40,290 bases of DNA from a bacterium (lineage in GTDB: Bacteria > Fidelibacterota > UBA2242). The notes beneath the pieces were generated by a model, which was not told the origin of the DNA, ran no database searches, and worked only from the letters and a program-made list of their open reading frames with translations. Positions 1 to 9,250 of the stretch are shown here, piece by piece. The translations under genes and the position numbers were made by a program. Location: contig JAHJGX010000212.1 of assembly GCA_018824205.1 (NCBI GenBank), positions 1-40,290 on the forward strand. Reading direction: 5' to 3'. Numbering within the stretch: position 1 is the stretch's first letter; each line of letters opens with the position of its first letter.

Positions 1-342
1 GGTCAGGGCATTTTATTATCGACTCACTGGTTCGAAATACAGCATACATCCGATATTGCTAATGACACCTCAATTCCTGCAAACTTCTCTCTTAATCAAA
101 ATTATCCAAACCCATTTAACGGACTTACAACAATTGAGTTTTTTCTGCCTTCAGAAGCAGAAATCACCCTCATGATCTACGACATGAAAGGTTCATTAGT
201 GGAAATATTAGATAGAGGGCAAAAAGCAGCCGGCCGCAATTTCAAACAATGGAACGCTGCTCATTACGCCAGTGGTATTTACTTTCTGCAACTCCGGGCG
301 AACAATCAAATATTTAACCGCAAACTACTGCTATTAAAATAG
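1..342 (+). CDS. C-terminal end of a secreted protein with T9SS-type sorting domain (5' truncated by window)
   Basis: The reading frame is open from base 1 and ends at TAG 340-342, giving 113 visible residues. Residues 28-40 contain the hallmark NQNYPNPFN, followed by a beta-rich domain (IYDMKGSLV, then ASGIYFLQL) and the basic tail KLLLLK. This is the architecture of the T9SS type A or FlgD-Ig-like sorting domain, which directs outer-membrane passage and surface anchoring or release. The catalytic or binding part lies upstream of the window, so the protein's role is unknown. It is followed after 13 nt by another gene with the same type of C terminus, so the three genes probably form one operon. 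Confidence 0.85.
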   Translation, partial: GQGILLSTHWFEIQHTSDIANDTSIPANFSLNQNYPNPFNGLTTIEFFLPSEAEITLMIYDMKGSLVEILDRGQKAAGRNFKQWNAAHYASGIYFLQLRANNQIFNRKLLLLK

Positions 343-355
343 GGGAGAAAGCCTA

Positions 356-1696
356 ATGAGCAAAGTAGCATGGCTGCTGACACTATTACTGACCAGTTCG
401 TTATTTGCATACGGTGATGACTCAATAGAATTTATATATCATGGAGACAGCCTGTCCATCTGGCATTATAGCGCCTGGCGCAATTGTGGCGCAATTTATA
501 TAATGGATTTGAATATCATCGATTCTACAATTTACCTGATGGAAAACGACACCTCCCGGAATTGGTACCGTTGTAATTGTAATTTCGACCTGGCTACGAC
601 GATTTCAACTCCAGCGCCCGGTCAATATCACCTGATCATAAGAACAACAAATATTTTCAATGGAGACACCGCATTAGTTGCCGATACCACCCTGGTTATC
701 GACGAAGCCCGACTAATTTCCTATTTTGATCCGAAATGCCTGAATATTCCTAAAAATCTGATCGAGTATCTAGACATTCCTCTCATTGAGCACTTTGAAT
801 CGGAATGTTTGGACACCGAAGTATCACTCACTGTCCGTTCGGAAGGTGATAACGTCGTCATCGATTGGAATACAAATCCAATTAATCCCAATGTAACACC
901 CTGGTGGCAAGGGTATATCTCCAACGATACCTTTTATGTTACCATGGACGATACGAGTATATATAACCTATATCTCTGTTCTCACTATCTCAATGCCCGC
1001 TTCGGTCCGGTGCCTTCCGGTAAGTACATTCTCAGTTTTATGGATGGTGCATTTGGTTATCCAACATTCATCGTCAATGAGGAATATTCTATCGAAGTAG
1101 AAGGCAATGAGCTGATTATAAACTGGAGTGTCGCTGATTTAAACTGTTGCCTGGAACCCTTATGGGAAAGCTGGTTCGAGGGTGATGTATTTCACATCAC
1201 CATGACTGACACTGGCGGTTTATGCAATTGCTTATGCCCATTTGAATTGACAGCTCGCTTCGGTCCATTCCAACCCGGAACCTATACTGTAAATTTTCAT
1301 AACTCTTCACAAGAACCCGTCGAAATTACTATTAATAATCTTGGAAAAACCTTGACGATCACACAATTATCTTCTTATCAAAGTGACTGCTATAATCCGA
1401 ATGCAGTTGAGCCAGAATCCCAAATACCTGTTAACTATCCACTCTTATATTGTTATCCAAATCCCTTTAACGCGACCACAAATATTGAATTCTTCATACC
1501 AACAGCCGATTATATTGAAATTGATATATATAGTATCACCGGATCGCTGGTTCACACAATTCTCACGGGTTCTGTAGAGGCTGGTGTTTATTCAGAGCAA
1601 TGGGATGCCGGTGCTGTTCCCAGCGGATTATATTTTGTTCGTTTAAAAAACCTTGGCAGTATTCAACTGACGAAAAAAATACTACTATTAAAATAG
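356..1696 (+). CDS. Secreted Cys-rich repeat protein with T9SS-type C-terminal sorting domain (paralogue 1)
   Basis: 446 residues. The ATG is preceded by a good ribosome site (GGGGAGAAAG). An N-terminal signal peptide (about 1-20, ending SSLFAYG) precedes three beta-rich repeats of roughly 90-110 residues. These share a Cys pattern (RNCGA, CNCNF, LNCCLEP, CNCLCPFEL) and a closing motif like ARFGPxxPGxY. The last about 85 residues are a sorting domain (YPNPFNATTNIEF to KKILLLK). Export by Sec and then T9SS to the cell surface is inferred from these ends. I do not recognise the repeat family, so the function is unknown. The protein is the same length as the next gene and closely similar to it, which indicates a tandem duplication. 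The paired cysteines suggest disulfides or metal binding, but neither is shown. Confidence 0.85.
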   Translation: MSKVAWLLTLLLTSSLFAYGDDSIEFIYHGDSLSIWHYSAWRNCGAIYIMDLNIIDSTIYLMENDTSRNWYRCNCNFDLATTISTPAPGQYHLIIRTTNIFNGDTALVADTTLVIDEARLISYFDPKCLNIPKNLIEYLDIPLIEHFESECLDTEVSLTVRSEGDNVVIDWNTNPINPNVTPWWQGYISNDTFYVTMDDTSIYNLYLCSHYLNARFGPVPSGKYILSFMDGAFGYPTFIVNEEYSIEVEGNELIINWSVADLNCCLEPLWESWFEGDVFHITMTDTGGLCNCLCPFELTARFGPFQPGTYTVNFHNSSQEPVEITINNLGKTLTITQLSSYQSDCYNPNAVEPESQIPVNYPLLYCYPNPFNATTNIEFFIPTADYIEIDIYSITGSLVHTILTGSVEAGVYSEQWDAGAVPSGLYFVRLKNLGSIQLTKKILLLK

Positions 1697-1710
1697 CATA
1701 AAAGGATACT

Positions 1711-3051
1711 TTGAGAAAATTTATACCTATACTCATTTTAATATTCTCAATTGCACTGATCGCCCAGGAAAATGACGGGTATATCGACATAGAATTTTAC
1801 GGTGACAGTCTCACGATCCGGCATTACGGCGCCTGGCGAAATTGCGGTGCGCGCTACTCCATGGAAATCGAACTTATCAACTCTACTTTATCCCTGATGG
1901 AAAATGATACATCTTCAGAATGGATGTATTGTATGTGTTTTTTCGATATGGCCGTCACAATTCAAACTCCTCCCGCCGGCACATATTCTTTAGTCATCCA
2001 CACAACAAACAAATTCCAGGGTGATACATCTTTGGTGGCCGATACAAGTATCACAATCAATTATATACCGCTCATTTCCTATTCCAATCCGGGCTGCATG
2101 ACAAACAGCAAACAGGAAACCGGCACTGAAATACCATTAATCGATCATTACGAATCCGATTGTCAAAGCTCTTTAAATAACGACTTATATACATATACCT
2201 ACAATGACAATGTACAAATTACCTGGTATGTTGATTCTATAAATATTGGCGTTACACCAAAGTGGGATGCATTTTTATTTAATGATACTCTATTCCTGTC
2301 CATGCTTGATACCGGGGCCGTCATCGACTGCACCTGTTCAAAGTACCTGACTGCAATGTTTGGCCCCTTGCCACCGGGCAAATATATAGTGAATTTCCTC
2401 GACGGTGAATTGGGTTATCCAAAATTTATAGTAGAAGAACAGGTCGTTCTTCAGGTTGAAAACTCTGAATTAATCCTCAGCTGGGATATTGCCGAATTAA
2501 ACTGTTGTCTCGAAACCCAATGGGATGGCTGGTTAGTAGATAATACATTTCATGTCACCATGATCGACACCGGCGCTCCCTGTGATTGTATCTGCCCGTT
2601 TGAACTGTCCGCCCGGTTTGGGCCTTTTAAACCGGGTGAATATATCCTGGATTTTCACAGTACAAACCTGGGATCATTCAATTTTACCATTGGCGGTACA
2701 AAAGCCAAAACAACGTTAGCAGTTCTTTCCTTTTATCAAAGCGAATGTTACGATGCCGTTGAAGTAAAACCAAAAACCGATATTCCTGAAGAATATGCCC
2801 TGCTTTCCTGTTATCCCAACCCATTTAATCCAACAGCGACAATCACCTATTTTCTTCCAAAACAGGCGGATATTTTGTTGCAGGTTATCGATATAAATGG
2901 ACGACAAATACAATCACTTTTTAAAGGTACCCGGGATTCCGGAACACATAGGATTCACTGGAATGCCTCATATTGCCCCAGCGGAATCTATATCGTGGTA
3001 TTAAGCAGTCAAAATACCACTATCGGTAAAAAGGTACTTTTACTAAAATAA
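1711..3051 (+). CDS. Secreted Cys-rich repeat protein with T9SS-type C-terminal sorting domain (paralogue 2)
   Basis: 446 residues. The start is TTG at 1711: AAAGGA lies 5 nt upstream, the signal peptide (RKFIPILILIFSIALIAQ) follows at once, and no ATG fits as well. The order of parts matches the preceding gene: RNCGARYSME, CMCFF, CSKYLTAMFGP, LNCCLET, CDCICPFELSARFGP, YQSECY, then a sorting domain (about 365-446, YPNPFNPTATITY to KKVLLLK). Cysteine positions are conserved between the two paralogues while the residues between them diverge, so this is not a recent copy. The 14-nt gap to the previous stop and the downstream hairpin suggest that it ends a three-gene transcript. The function is unknown; a surface binding or adhesive role is only a guess. 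Confidence 0.85.
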   Translation: MRKFIPILILIFSIALIAQENDGYIDIEFYGDSLTIRHYGAWRNCGARYSMEIELINSTLSLMENDTSSEWMYCMCFFDMAVTIQTPPAGTYSLVIHTTNKFQGDTSLVADTSITINYIPLISYSNPGCMTNSKQETGTEIPLIDHYESDCQSSLNNDLYTYTYNDNVQITWYVDSINIGVTPKWDAFLFNDTLFLSMLDTGAVIDCTCSKYLTAMFGPLPPGKYIVNFLDGELGYPKFIVEEQVVLQVENSELILSWDIAELNCCLETQWDGWLVDNTFHVTMIDTGAPCDCICPFELSARFGPFKPGEYILDFHSTNLGSFNFTIGGTKAKTTLAVLSFYQSECYDAVEVKPKTDIPEEYALLSCYPNPFNPTATITYFLPKQADILLQVIDINGRQIQSLFKGTRDSGTHRIHWNASYCPSGIYIVVLSSQNTTIGKKVLLLK

Positions 3052-3081
3052 TTTTTAGACAAAATGGACAAAAATGAAACT

Positions 3082-3115
3082 CCCCACCGCAGCAAGCTGC
3101 GGGGTATCTTGTTTC
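3082..3115 (+). terminator. Probable intrinsic terminator after the T9SS gene cluster
   Basis: CCGCAG (3087-3092) and CTGCGG (3097-3102) pair around a CAAG tetraloop. The stem can be extended by CC/GG across a bulged A at 3086. A T-biased stretch (TATCTTGTTT) follows. It lies 30 nt after the stop of the last T9SS gene and before the helicase gene. Confidence 0.6.
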
Positions 3116-3197
3116 AAATTTGTTTTAGTACAAATAATCAATCAACATGTTTATATTGTAAGCCGTTATGTTCCAATAAAAACTTATTTAAAGGTAG

Positions 3198-5585
3198 ATG
3201 AACGTGAATCCGGTTGAAACACTTCTTGATTCAAAAGATCTGAAAGAAAACATAGCCTACGTTTTTAAAATCGAGGGATCCGAAGGGAAATTCAGTCCCT
3301 TTCCTGAGGACTTATTGCCGGAAATTAAAACCGTCCTCGAACAGCGTGGTATCACTCAACTCTACTCTCATCAGGCCGAGGCCTGGACGTATGCAACAAA
3401 TCATCAGGATTTTACCGTCGTCACTCCCACAGCTTCCGGCAAAACCCTCACCTACAATCTCCCTGTCCTGCAGGAAATGATCAACAATCCCGGTTCAAAA
3501 GCGCTGTATCTATTTCCCACGAAAGCCCTCAGCCAGGACCAGATGAACGAGGCCCATGATTTCATCACACTGCTCGGCAAAGACATTAAGGTTTTTACAT
3601 TTGACGGCGACACACCCGCAAACGCCCGGCAGGCCATCCGCAAGCAGGGCAATATTGTCGTGACCAATCCCGACATGCTGCATCAGGGCATCATGCCCCA
3701 TCATACGAAATGGATGCAGTTCTTTCAAAACCTGAAATTCGTTGTGATTGATGAAATGCACACCTATCGCGGCGTCTTTGGCTCGCATTTTACCAACGTC
3801 ATGCGCCGGTTCCGGCGGCTTTGCGAATTTTACCGCTCCGATCCTCTGTTTATCCTCTGCTCGGCGACGATCGCCAACCCGCAGGAACATGCCGAAAAAC
3901 TCATCGAAAAACCGGTGCGGCTCATCGAAAAATCCGGCGCTCCGGTCAGTCCGAAGACTCTCTATTTTTACAATCCGCCAATTGTCAATAAAGAACTCGG
4001 CATTCGCGCCAGTTACATCAAACAGACCCGTTACCTCGCCAATCGCTTCATCAAAGCAAATATCCAGACAATTATCTTCGCCCTGTCGCGCCTGAATGTC
4101 GAAGTGCTGACGAAATATCTTAAAGACGATTTCGAGAGCGACCGTGAATCCATGAGCCAGCCGGAGAAAATTGCCGGGTATCGCGGTGGTTATCTGCCTA
4201 ACCGCCGGCGGGAGATTGAAAAAGGGGTTCGCAATGGGACCATTAAAGGCGTCGTTTCAACCAATGCATTGGAACTGGGTATTGATATCGGCAGTCTCGA
4301 CGCCACAATCCTGGCGGGTTATCCTGGCAGCATTTCCAGCACCTGGCAGCAGATTGGCCGGGCCGGTCGTCGCGGCAAAAAGGCCTATGGTATTTTCATT
4401 GCCCGTTCCAGCCCTGTCGATCAGTTTCTGATGCAATACCCGGAATACTTTTTTTCGAAAAATCCCGAACATGCCCGCATCAATCCCGATAATCTCATGA
4501 TCCTTGTCGATCATATCAAATGCGCCTCTTTTGAACTACCCTTTGAAGTGGATGAATCCTTTGGCCATGTGAAATGGGATGACCTGAAAGAAGTTTTAAC
4601 ATTCCTTGTCGAGGGCGGCATTCTGCACCGAAGCGGCGACCGCTGGTACTGGTCGGAAGACGTCTATCCGGCGGCCGACGTGAATCTGCGGCGCATCCCG
4701 GAAGGCAATTTCGTGGTTGTGGACACGGACAAGCAGAACAAAATCATCGCCGAAGTGGATTACAGCGCCGCGGCAATGACCATCTATCCCGATGCAATCT
4801 ATATGGCTTCGGGTGAGGAATATATCGTTGACGAACTGGATTGGGACGGACGGAAAGCCTTTGTCCGCAAATCCGATTCCGACTATTACACCGATTCCAT
4901 TGATTACACCAACGTCAAAGTATTATCCGACGATGAACAACGTGAATCCACTGCGGTGGATGTGTTCAAGGGCGAAGTCCAGGTCGTCACACGAGTCGTT
5001 GGATATAAGAAAATCAAGTTTTACAGCATGGAAAATGTGGGTTACGGCAAAATCAATCTCCCGGATCTGGAAATGGCCACCACGGCGTACTGGTTCACTA
5101 TTCCCGAACACCTGTTGAAACGAGTAAATCATTCCAGAGCCGACATTATCGATGGAATTATGGGCATCAGTACAGCCCTGCATTCGGTGGCCACTTTGAA
5201 AATCATGAGCGAGTCTCACGATATTCATCGGGCGGTCGGCGATAAGAGTTCCGAGTGGTTTGCCATGAACACGATCACCGAGCGGGGTATTTACACTCCG
5301 GCCACGAAAGATATTCCCTCCGTCAAACTCAACCCTGATGAACTGACGAAATTCCAGCCGACGATTTTCATTTACGATAATTATCCCGGCGGCATCGGAT
5401 TTACGCCTCTGCTCTTCGATTCCCATGAGGAATTAATTGAAAACACTTATCGACTGATTAAATCCTGTGTCTGCAAAGACGGCTGCCCCTCCTGCGTCGG
5501 CCCATCCAAAGAGGTCGGCAAAAACAGCAAACAGACGGCGATCGATATTCTATCAATATTGGGTAATAGTATTAATGGTTTTTGA
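3198..5585 (+). CDS. DEAD/DEAH-box superfamily 2 helicase with C-terminal DUF1998-type Cys cluster (MrfA/YprA-like)
   Basis: 795 residues. Helicase motifs appear in order: Walker A TPTASGKT (about 76-83), motif II DEMH (185-188), SAT (about 222), motif V TNALELGIDIG and motif VI QIGRAGRRG (about 385). The C-terminal half has the YDNYPGGIGF stretch and a four-Cys cluster CVCKDGCPSC (about 757-766), typical of DUF1998/MZB-domain helicases. Bacillus MrfA is a 3'-5' DNA helicase that acts in repair of mitomycin lesions, and it has a similar length and layout. A DNA-repair helicase is therefore the likely role. The ATG at 3198 follows AAAGGTAG closely. The gene stands alone between two hairpins. 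Confidence 0.85.
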   Translation: MNVNPVETLLDSKDLKENIAYVFKIEGSEGKFSPFPEDLLPEIKTVLEQRGITQLYSHQAEAWTYATNHQDFTVVTPTASGKTLTYNLPVLQEMINNPGSKALYLFPTKALSQDQMNEAHDFITLLGKDIKVFTFDGDTPANARQAIRKQGNIVVTNPDMLHQGIMPHHTKWMQFFQNLKFVVIDEMHTYRGVFGSHFTNVMRRFRRLCEFYRSDPLFILCSATIANPQEHAEKLIEKPVRLIEKSGAPVSPKTLYFYNPPIVNKELGIRASYIKQTRYLANRFIKANIQTIIFALSRLNVEVLTKYLKDDFESDRESMSQPEKIAGYRGGYLPNRRREIEKGVRNGTIKGVVSTNALELGIDIGSLDATILAGYPGSISSTWQQIGRAGRRGKKAYGIFIARSSPVDQFLMQYPEYFFSKNPEHARINPDNLMILVDHIKCASFELPFEVDESFGHVKWDDLKEVLTFLVEGGILHRSGDRWYWSEDVYPAADVNLRRIPEGNFVVVDTDKQNKIIAEVDYSAAAMTIYPDAIYMASGEEYIVDELDWDGRKAFVRKSDSDYYTDSIDYTNVKVLSDDEQRESTAVDVFKGEVQVVTRVVGYKKIKFYSMENVGYGKINLPDLEMATTAYWFTIPEHLLKRVNHSRADIIDGIMGISTALHSVATLKIMSESHDIHRAVGDKSSEWFAMNTITERGIYTPATKDIPSVKLNPDELTKFQPTIFIYDNYPGGIGFTPLLFDSHEELIENTYRLIKSCVCKDGCPSCVGPSKEVGKNSKQTAIDILSILGNSINGF

Positions 5586-5782
5586 TTGAATTGAATTGAT
5601 ATTCATTACCATTTGCTCTATGTTCACTTTTTCAGAATGAAGAAATCAGACTATAAGTACCAAGACTGGATAATGTCCAAATCTGAATCCCTAATACTAA
5701 AATCGGTGGAGTGAATCAAATATACAATGGAGATAGCCACTTGAAGTAGAATTGTGTGCTCAAGATAATTTAGAATCCGTTT

Positions 5783-5811
5783 AAAGGGCTTATCATTTTG
5801 ATAAGCCCTTT
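5783..5811. terminator. Perfect 12-bp inverted repeat, possible bidirectional terminator
   Basis: AAAGGGCTTATC (5783-5794) and GATAAGCCCTTT (5800-5811) pair perfectly around ATTTT. It lies 6 nt beyond the 3' end of the tRNA-like gene on the minus strand and about 200 nt after the helicase stop on the plus strand. The U-tract is weak in both directions, so either role is plausible. Confidence 0.5.
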
Positions 5812-5817
5812 CTATAG

Positions 5818-5906
5818 CGGAGAGAAAGGGATTCGAACCCTTGGAAGATCTGAGGATCTTCAACAGATTATCAATCTGCCGCTTTAAACCACTCAGCCAC
5901 CTCGAG
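5818..5906 (-). tRNA. Degenerate tRNA-Ser-like gene with isoleucine anticodon GAT (probable pseudo-tRNA)
   Basis: Read on the minus strand, an 89-nt type II tRNA can be folded. Present are a D arm (GGCTGAGTGGTTTAAAGC), an anticodon stem GCAGA/TCTGT with loop TTGATAA, a long perfect variable arm (GAAGATC CTCA GATCTTC), a T arm with TTCGAAT and discriminator G73. The body and G73 match tRNA-Ser, whose usual loop here would be TTGCTAA (anticodon GCT). The anticodon actually read, at 5870-5872, is GAT, which belongs to isoleucine. The acceptor is broken: the 3' strand TCTCTCC pairs with only the four inner bases of the 5' strand CTCGAGG, leaving the three outer pairs mismatched. No CCA is encoded. 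It is most likely a pseudogene or an integration scar. Confidence 0.75.
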
Positions 5907-6013
5907 CACAATACCAGTAATAGTGTATTCGAGATTGCCGAATTCTTGATCTTCTCTTATGGTAAATTTCCGACATTGAAAAGAAAATTGATTCAAATCC
6001 ACTTCATGCATTA

Positions 6014-7735
6014 TTAAATATTCTCTATCCTAAATAACTTGTCCTGTTGAGAAAGTTTTAAAATAAAATAATCTTCATTATCCAATTCTTCTGGCAGTTT
6101 GTCTTTTAATATAGAAGCTACAAATTGGATATTGCTTCTATTAACAAGTTCTGCGATTTTCATTAATTGGTTATCGTGCATTAACTCTTTTTTATCATTC
6201 AGTAAAAAATGCAGACAAGGAATATTTTCCTCATCTGCGAAAAGTGTATATGCTATATCAAAACATGAAATTTCACCTTGTTTTTTCCCTGAACTTAGAT
6301 TGGTGTTAAACGCACTGAATTTATATAATCGTTGCTTTTTTTTATTTGTGATAATATCATATTTCAACAAGTATTGTTCACCATATAGATTATTCGAAAT
6401 TGTGGCAAAGTATTTATTGAATTTGTTAATCTGAGTTTTTACAGTTTGTTCAAAATCATTGGAGAATAATTCATCATCAATTTCTTTCAATTGATTATTA
6501 TATGTTTCAATTGAGTCTTCAACCTCCTCTAATTGTTGAACGATATTTTCGTATTCACCCTTCTTTCTAAATTTTTCATTTAATTCACCTATGAGTAATT
6601 CTAATTCTTCAAACGAATCACTTTTTGCAATTTTTGATGATAAAATACTTTCTTCTGCTAGTATTTTTTTTAAATGCTCATTTTTAATTCGAATATTGTT
6701 TTCGAGATCAGGCAATTCTTTTGTAATAAATTTTATTTTTTCAACAATCATCTGATTATGATATCGTACTAAATCATCGAAGGTTTTTTGGATACCGCTA
6801 ATTTGGTTTGTTGCCTGCTGGTAAATTAGCCGTAATTGTTGAAGATCAATTTCCGATTTACTGAAATTTAATTCTTGTTCTGCTTCAATAATCAAATCTC
6901 TTCGAATATTCAGTATACTTATTCCTGAACTCGTTTTATTTATCTGATATTTAAGGCTATTTAGATCCTTTAAATCAGTTTCAAAATTCTCATTTATATT
7001 GAAGTTCGCTTTCTTTTTATTAAGTTCATCAATTTCAAAGTTTATGAGAGAAAGTGCCGTCTCATAAGCTGTTTTTGTTTGATTTTTTTCAAGTCTGTTT
7101 TTGTATGTATTTTCCTGTTGTATCTTCGCTAATATCTCTTGTTTAGAATTACCTTTATTAAACTCACAGCCCAATAAAAATAGATATAAAGTTTCATATT
7201 CAGCGTCAGATGTATATTTATCTAATGTTTTTAAGGTATTGTTTATATTTTCATCTTTATACCGAATATTGTGTGAAATGATTTGTCTGAACGTTGGTTT
7301 CTCCGCATAATGTTCAGGAACAATTAGATTAGAAAGTTCAATATCAAATTCTTCTTCAGTTAAATTTCTCCCATTAATTTTTCGGATTATTTTTTTCCAA
7401 TGTAGAAAATTTCTTTCAATTACAATTTTCCTAGCATTTTCATCGTCTATGTTTTCAGTGAGCACAAGAGTAATCAGCACCTTATTATTAATCAGGAAAT
7501 CTTTTACCAACTTATATTGCTCTCTTTTTGATTCAGGATCAACATAAATACTCTTGGGATTACCACCCAAACAAAAATCTATCAGTTTTAAAACGGTTGT
7601 TTTTCCAACGTTATTGCCTGTTGCTTCAATGTCGGCGTTTAGAGTCTCATCTATAATTAAGTTAATTCCGTTTCGGAAAGGAATATCACGAATATTTTTG
7701 TGTTCACTTGATATAACGAGTGATTTTATGAACAT
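6014..7735 (-). CDS. ABC-three component (ABC-3C) system ATPase, DUF2326 type
   Basis: 573 residues. An N-terminal P-loop GNNVGKT (40-46) is followed by a long charged coiled-coil stretch (about 190-430) and a C-terminal DUF2326-like part with an ABC signature resembling SSGKKQGE (about 479-486). The Walker B region is degenerate (HFLLNDKKELMHDNQ). The SMC/Rad50-like layout is that of the ATPase in ABC-three-component systems, which have been proposed as prokaryotic conflict or anti-phage systems. It is the last gene of a three-gene operon, and its ATG overlaps the end of the middle-component gene by 10 nt. The AT-rich composition differs from the housekeeping genes nearby, consistent with transfer. 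Confidence 0.8.
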   Translation of the reverse strand: MFIKSLVISSEHKNIRDIPFRNGINLIIDETLNADIEATGNNVGKTTVLKLIDFCLGGNPKSIYVDPESKREQYKLVKDFLINNKVLITLVLTENIDDENARKIVIERNFLHWKKIIRKINGRNLTEEEFDIELSNLIVPEHYAEKPTFRQIISHNIRYKDENINNTLKTLDKYTSDAEYETLYLFLLGCEFNKGNSKQEILAKIQQENTYKNRLEKNQTKTAYETALSLINFEIDELNKKKANFNINENFETDLKDLNSLKYQINKTSSGISILNIRRDLIIEAEQELNFSKSEIDLQQLRLIYQQATNQISGIQKTFDDLVRYHNQMIVEKIKFITKELPDLENNIRIKNEHLKKILAEESILSSKIAKSDSFEELELLIGELNEKFRKKGEYENIVQQLEEVEDSIETYNNQLKEIDDELFSNDFEQTVKTQINKFNKYFATISNNLYGEQYLLKYDIITNKKKQRLYKFSAFNTNLSSGKKQGEISCFDIAYTLFADEENIPCLHFLLNDKKELMHDNQLMKIAELVNRSNIQFVASILKDKLPEELDNEDYFILKLSQQDKLFRIENI

Positions 7736-7953
7736 AATTCGACATCCCCGTGATCGTTTATTACAGCAATATTAAGTAAAAACAACCAGTCTAAACACAA
7801 TATAAAAACTGGAAAAGTCATATCCTTTTGCTGTTTTACATTTTGATATAATCCTAATATACTCTGTTTTGTTTGACGCTGCAAAGACTGCAAAACTATT
7901 GCTCCATTATAATAGATACTGTGCTCAGGATGTATGTTATCAGGTAGAAGCAT
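7726..7953 (-). CDS. ABC-three component system middle component (MC6-like)
   Basis: 75 residues. The start is placed at the ATG 7951-7953 (MLLPDNIHPEHSIYYNGAIV), because small middle components of this type begin with a MLLP-H-P motif. The longer upstream reading would run through the end of the SMEK gene. It overlaps the SMEK stop by 14 nt and the ATPase start by 10 nt, so the three genes look translationally coupled. The known family role is to bridge the ATPase and the effector; no catalytic residues are visible. Confidence 0.7.
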   Translation of the reverse strand: MLLPDNIHPEHSIYYNGAIVLQSLQRQTKQSILGLYQNVKQQKDMTFPVFILCLDWLFLLNIAVINDHGDVELCS

Positions 7954-8908
7954 AATTATAGTCTTTAGGATTTTTAAATATTTTGCAACGAATAAAAGCA
8001 TCTACCACAAGGATATTCACACATTCTTCTAATTCTTCAATTGGAATTTGAACATAATTGGCGCTATTCAAAATCTTTTCTTGAATTTTCTCTATTACTT
8101 GAAAAAACAACTCGTCGTCCGTTCCTGTTGTTTTTGCTTTGATATACTCTTGCCTAATGGTTGCCAACACAGTACTACTTTTATTAACACCCGATGTATC
8201 AAACTCCGCATATATTTTATCTACACGGTTATGGTGAATTTTATAGTCGTCAATTACATACTTTGCATCGTTCAGATTGTTATATGTTAACTTACGTTCA
8301 ATTTCAAAACTGTTAATAACAATGGGTTGATCTTGCTTGTCCCTATCTTCTTTTGATAAGATATTGATGACTATTGCAAGATTTGACTCCCATTTAACAT
8401 CGTCAACTTCAGCACCTAATTCATTCTTAATAAAACGATATATAATTTTTTGATCTTCAACTTTCAATGATAAAATATGTTTTAAAATAGAATCCTTATC
8501 ATAAATATCAGTAAGAGGATTGAAAGTTACACTATATGGATTTATAAAAGTCATTTTCTTTAAATTGCTGGCATCTTTAGATATAGATATAAATTTAAAG
8601 TGATAACCCGGGTAATTTTTCATTGTATTTTTATTTAAAGCAGATTCAACTTTCTTCTTTGTATTGGTTGCTGAAACTTGAATAAAGTATTTATTTGAAT
8701 TGTCAATTAAATCAATTGCTTCTACGTTATGAAATACTTCATTAAGATTTTTAAGTTCCCAGTTAAATAGTACATTGAAAAAATGCATATAGAAATACTC
8801 TGATTGGGAGTGCATATCTAATAAATTCAACTTGCCTCTAGAATTAATTCTCGTGGCAAGCACGTTTAATTTTTTTTCAATATAATTAAAATAATGAGTT
8901 CGATTCAT
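7940..8908 (-). CDS. SMEK-domain protein, putative effector or sensor of the ABC-3C system
   Basis: 322 residues. The first about 140 residues match the SMEK-domain pattern: YFNYIEKKLNVLATRI, GKLNLLDMHSQSEYFYMHFFN, NVEAIDLIDNSNKYFIQVSAT and KFISISKD. The VEAIDLID...IQVSAT core resembles a restriction-endonuclease-like beta hairpin (D...Q), but I cannot assign nuclease activity. The C-terminal half is unrecognised and probably carries the ABC-3C docking part. It is the first gene of the operon. The ATG at 8908 lacks a strong ribosome site. Confidence 0.75.
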   Translation of the reverse strand: MNRTHYFNYIEKKLNVLATRINSRGKLNLLDMHSQSEYFYMHFFNVLFNWELKNLNEVFHNVEAIDLIDNSNKYFIQVSATNTKKKVESALNKNTMKNYPGYHFKFISISKDASNLKKMTFINPYSVTFNPLTDIYDKDSILKHILSLKVEDQKIIYRFIKNELGAEVDDVKWESNLAIVINILSKEDRDKQDQPIVINSFEIERKLTYNNLNDAKYVIDDYKIHHNRVDKIYAEFDTSGVNKSSTVLATIRQEYIKAKTTGTDDELFFQVIEKIQEKILNSANYVQIPIEELEECVNILVVDAFIRCKIFKNPKDYNYAST

Positions 8909-9250
8909 CTTACATCAGTCCAATTAAAATGAATGTAAAACAATGAATTTCCGGATAATCCCGAAAAGTAGGTGTAAATTATATATTTTATGATCATTCG
9001 CCTATCAGATGTTGCCTTCTTTTATCCCGATGTTTTTACATTGAAATGATACGGATATCACGTCAAAAGCGCAAGTAAAATGATTTTCCAATCTGTAATT
9101 CTTCATCAATATAGCACAGACTATACCTGTTGATAAAATATATTGCTAACCCACTCTTTCCTAAAAAATATTCCTTGTTAACATCACTTCATAAAATAAA
9201 AAACAGACATGTGAAAATTCAGTATCTAGCATACATCATTCGTTTCGAAT

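Noticed and set aside
4923-5426. Minus-strand 167-codon frame
   Set aside because: Antisense shadow of the helicase gene; no start signal and no recognisable domain.
5818-5906. Functional tRNA-Ile(GAT)
   Set aside because: tRNA-Ile has a short variable loop; this molecule has a serine-type long arm, G73 and an unpaired outer acceptor.
5651-5911. Minus-strand open frame of 86 codons
   Set aside because: It is read through the tRNA-like gene and the adjacent hairpin; an artefact of stable RNA sequence.
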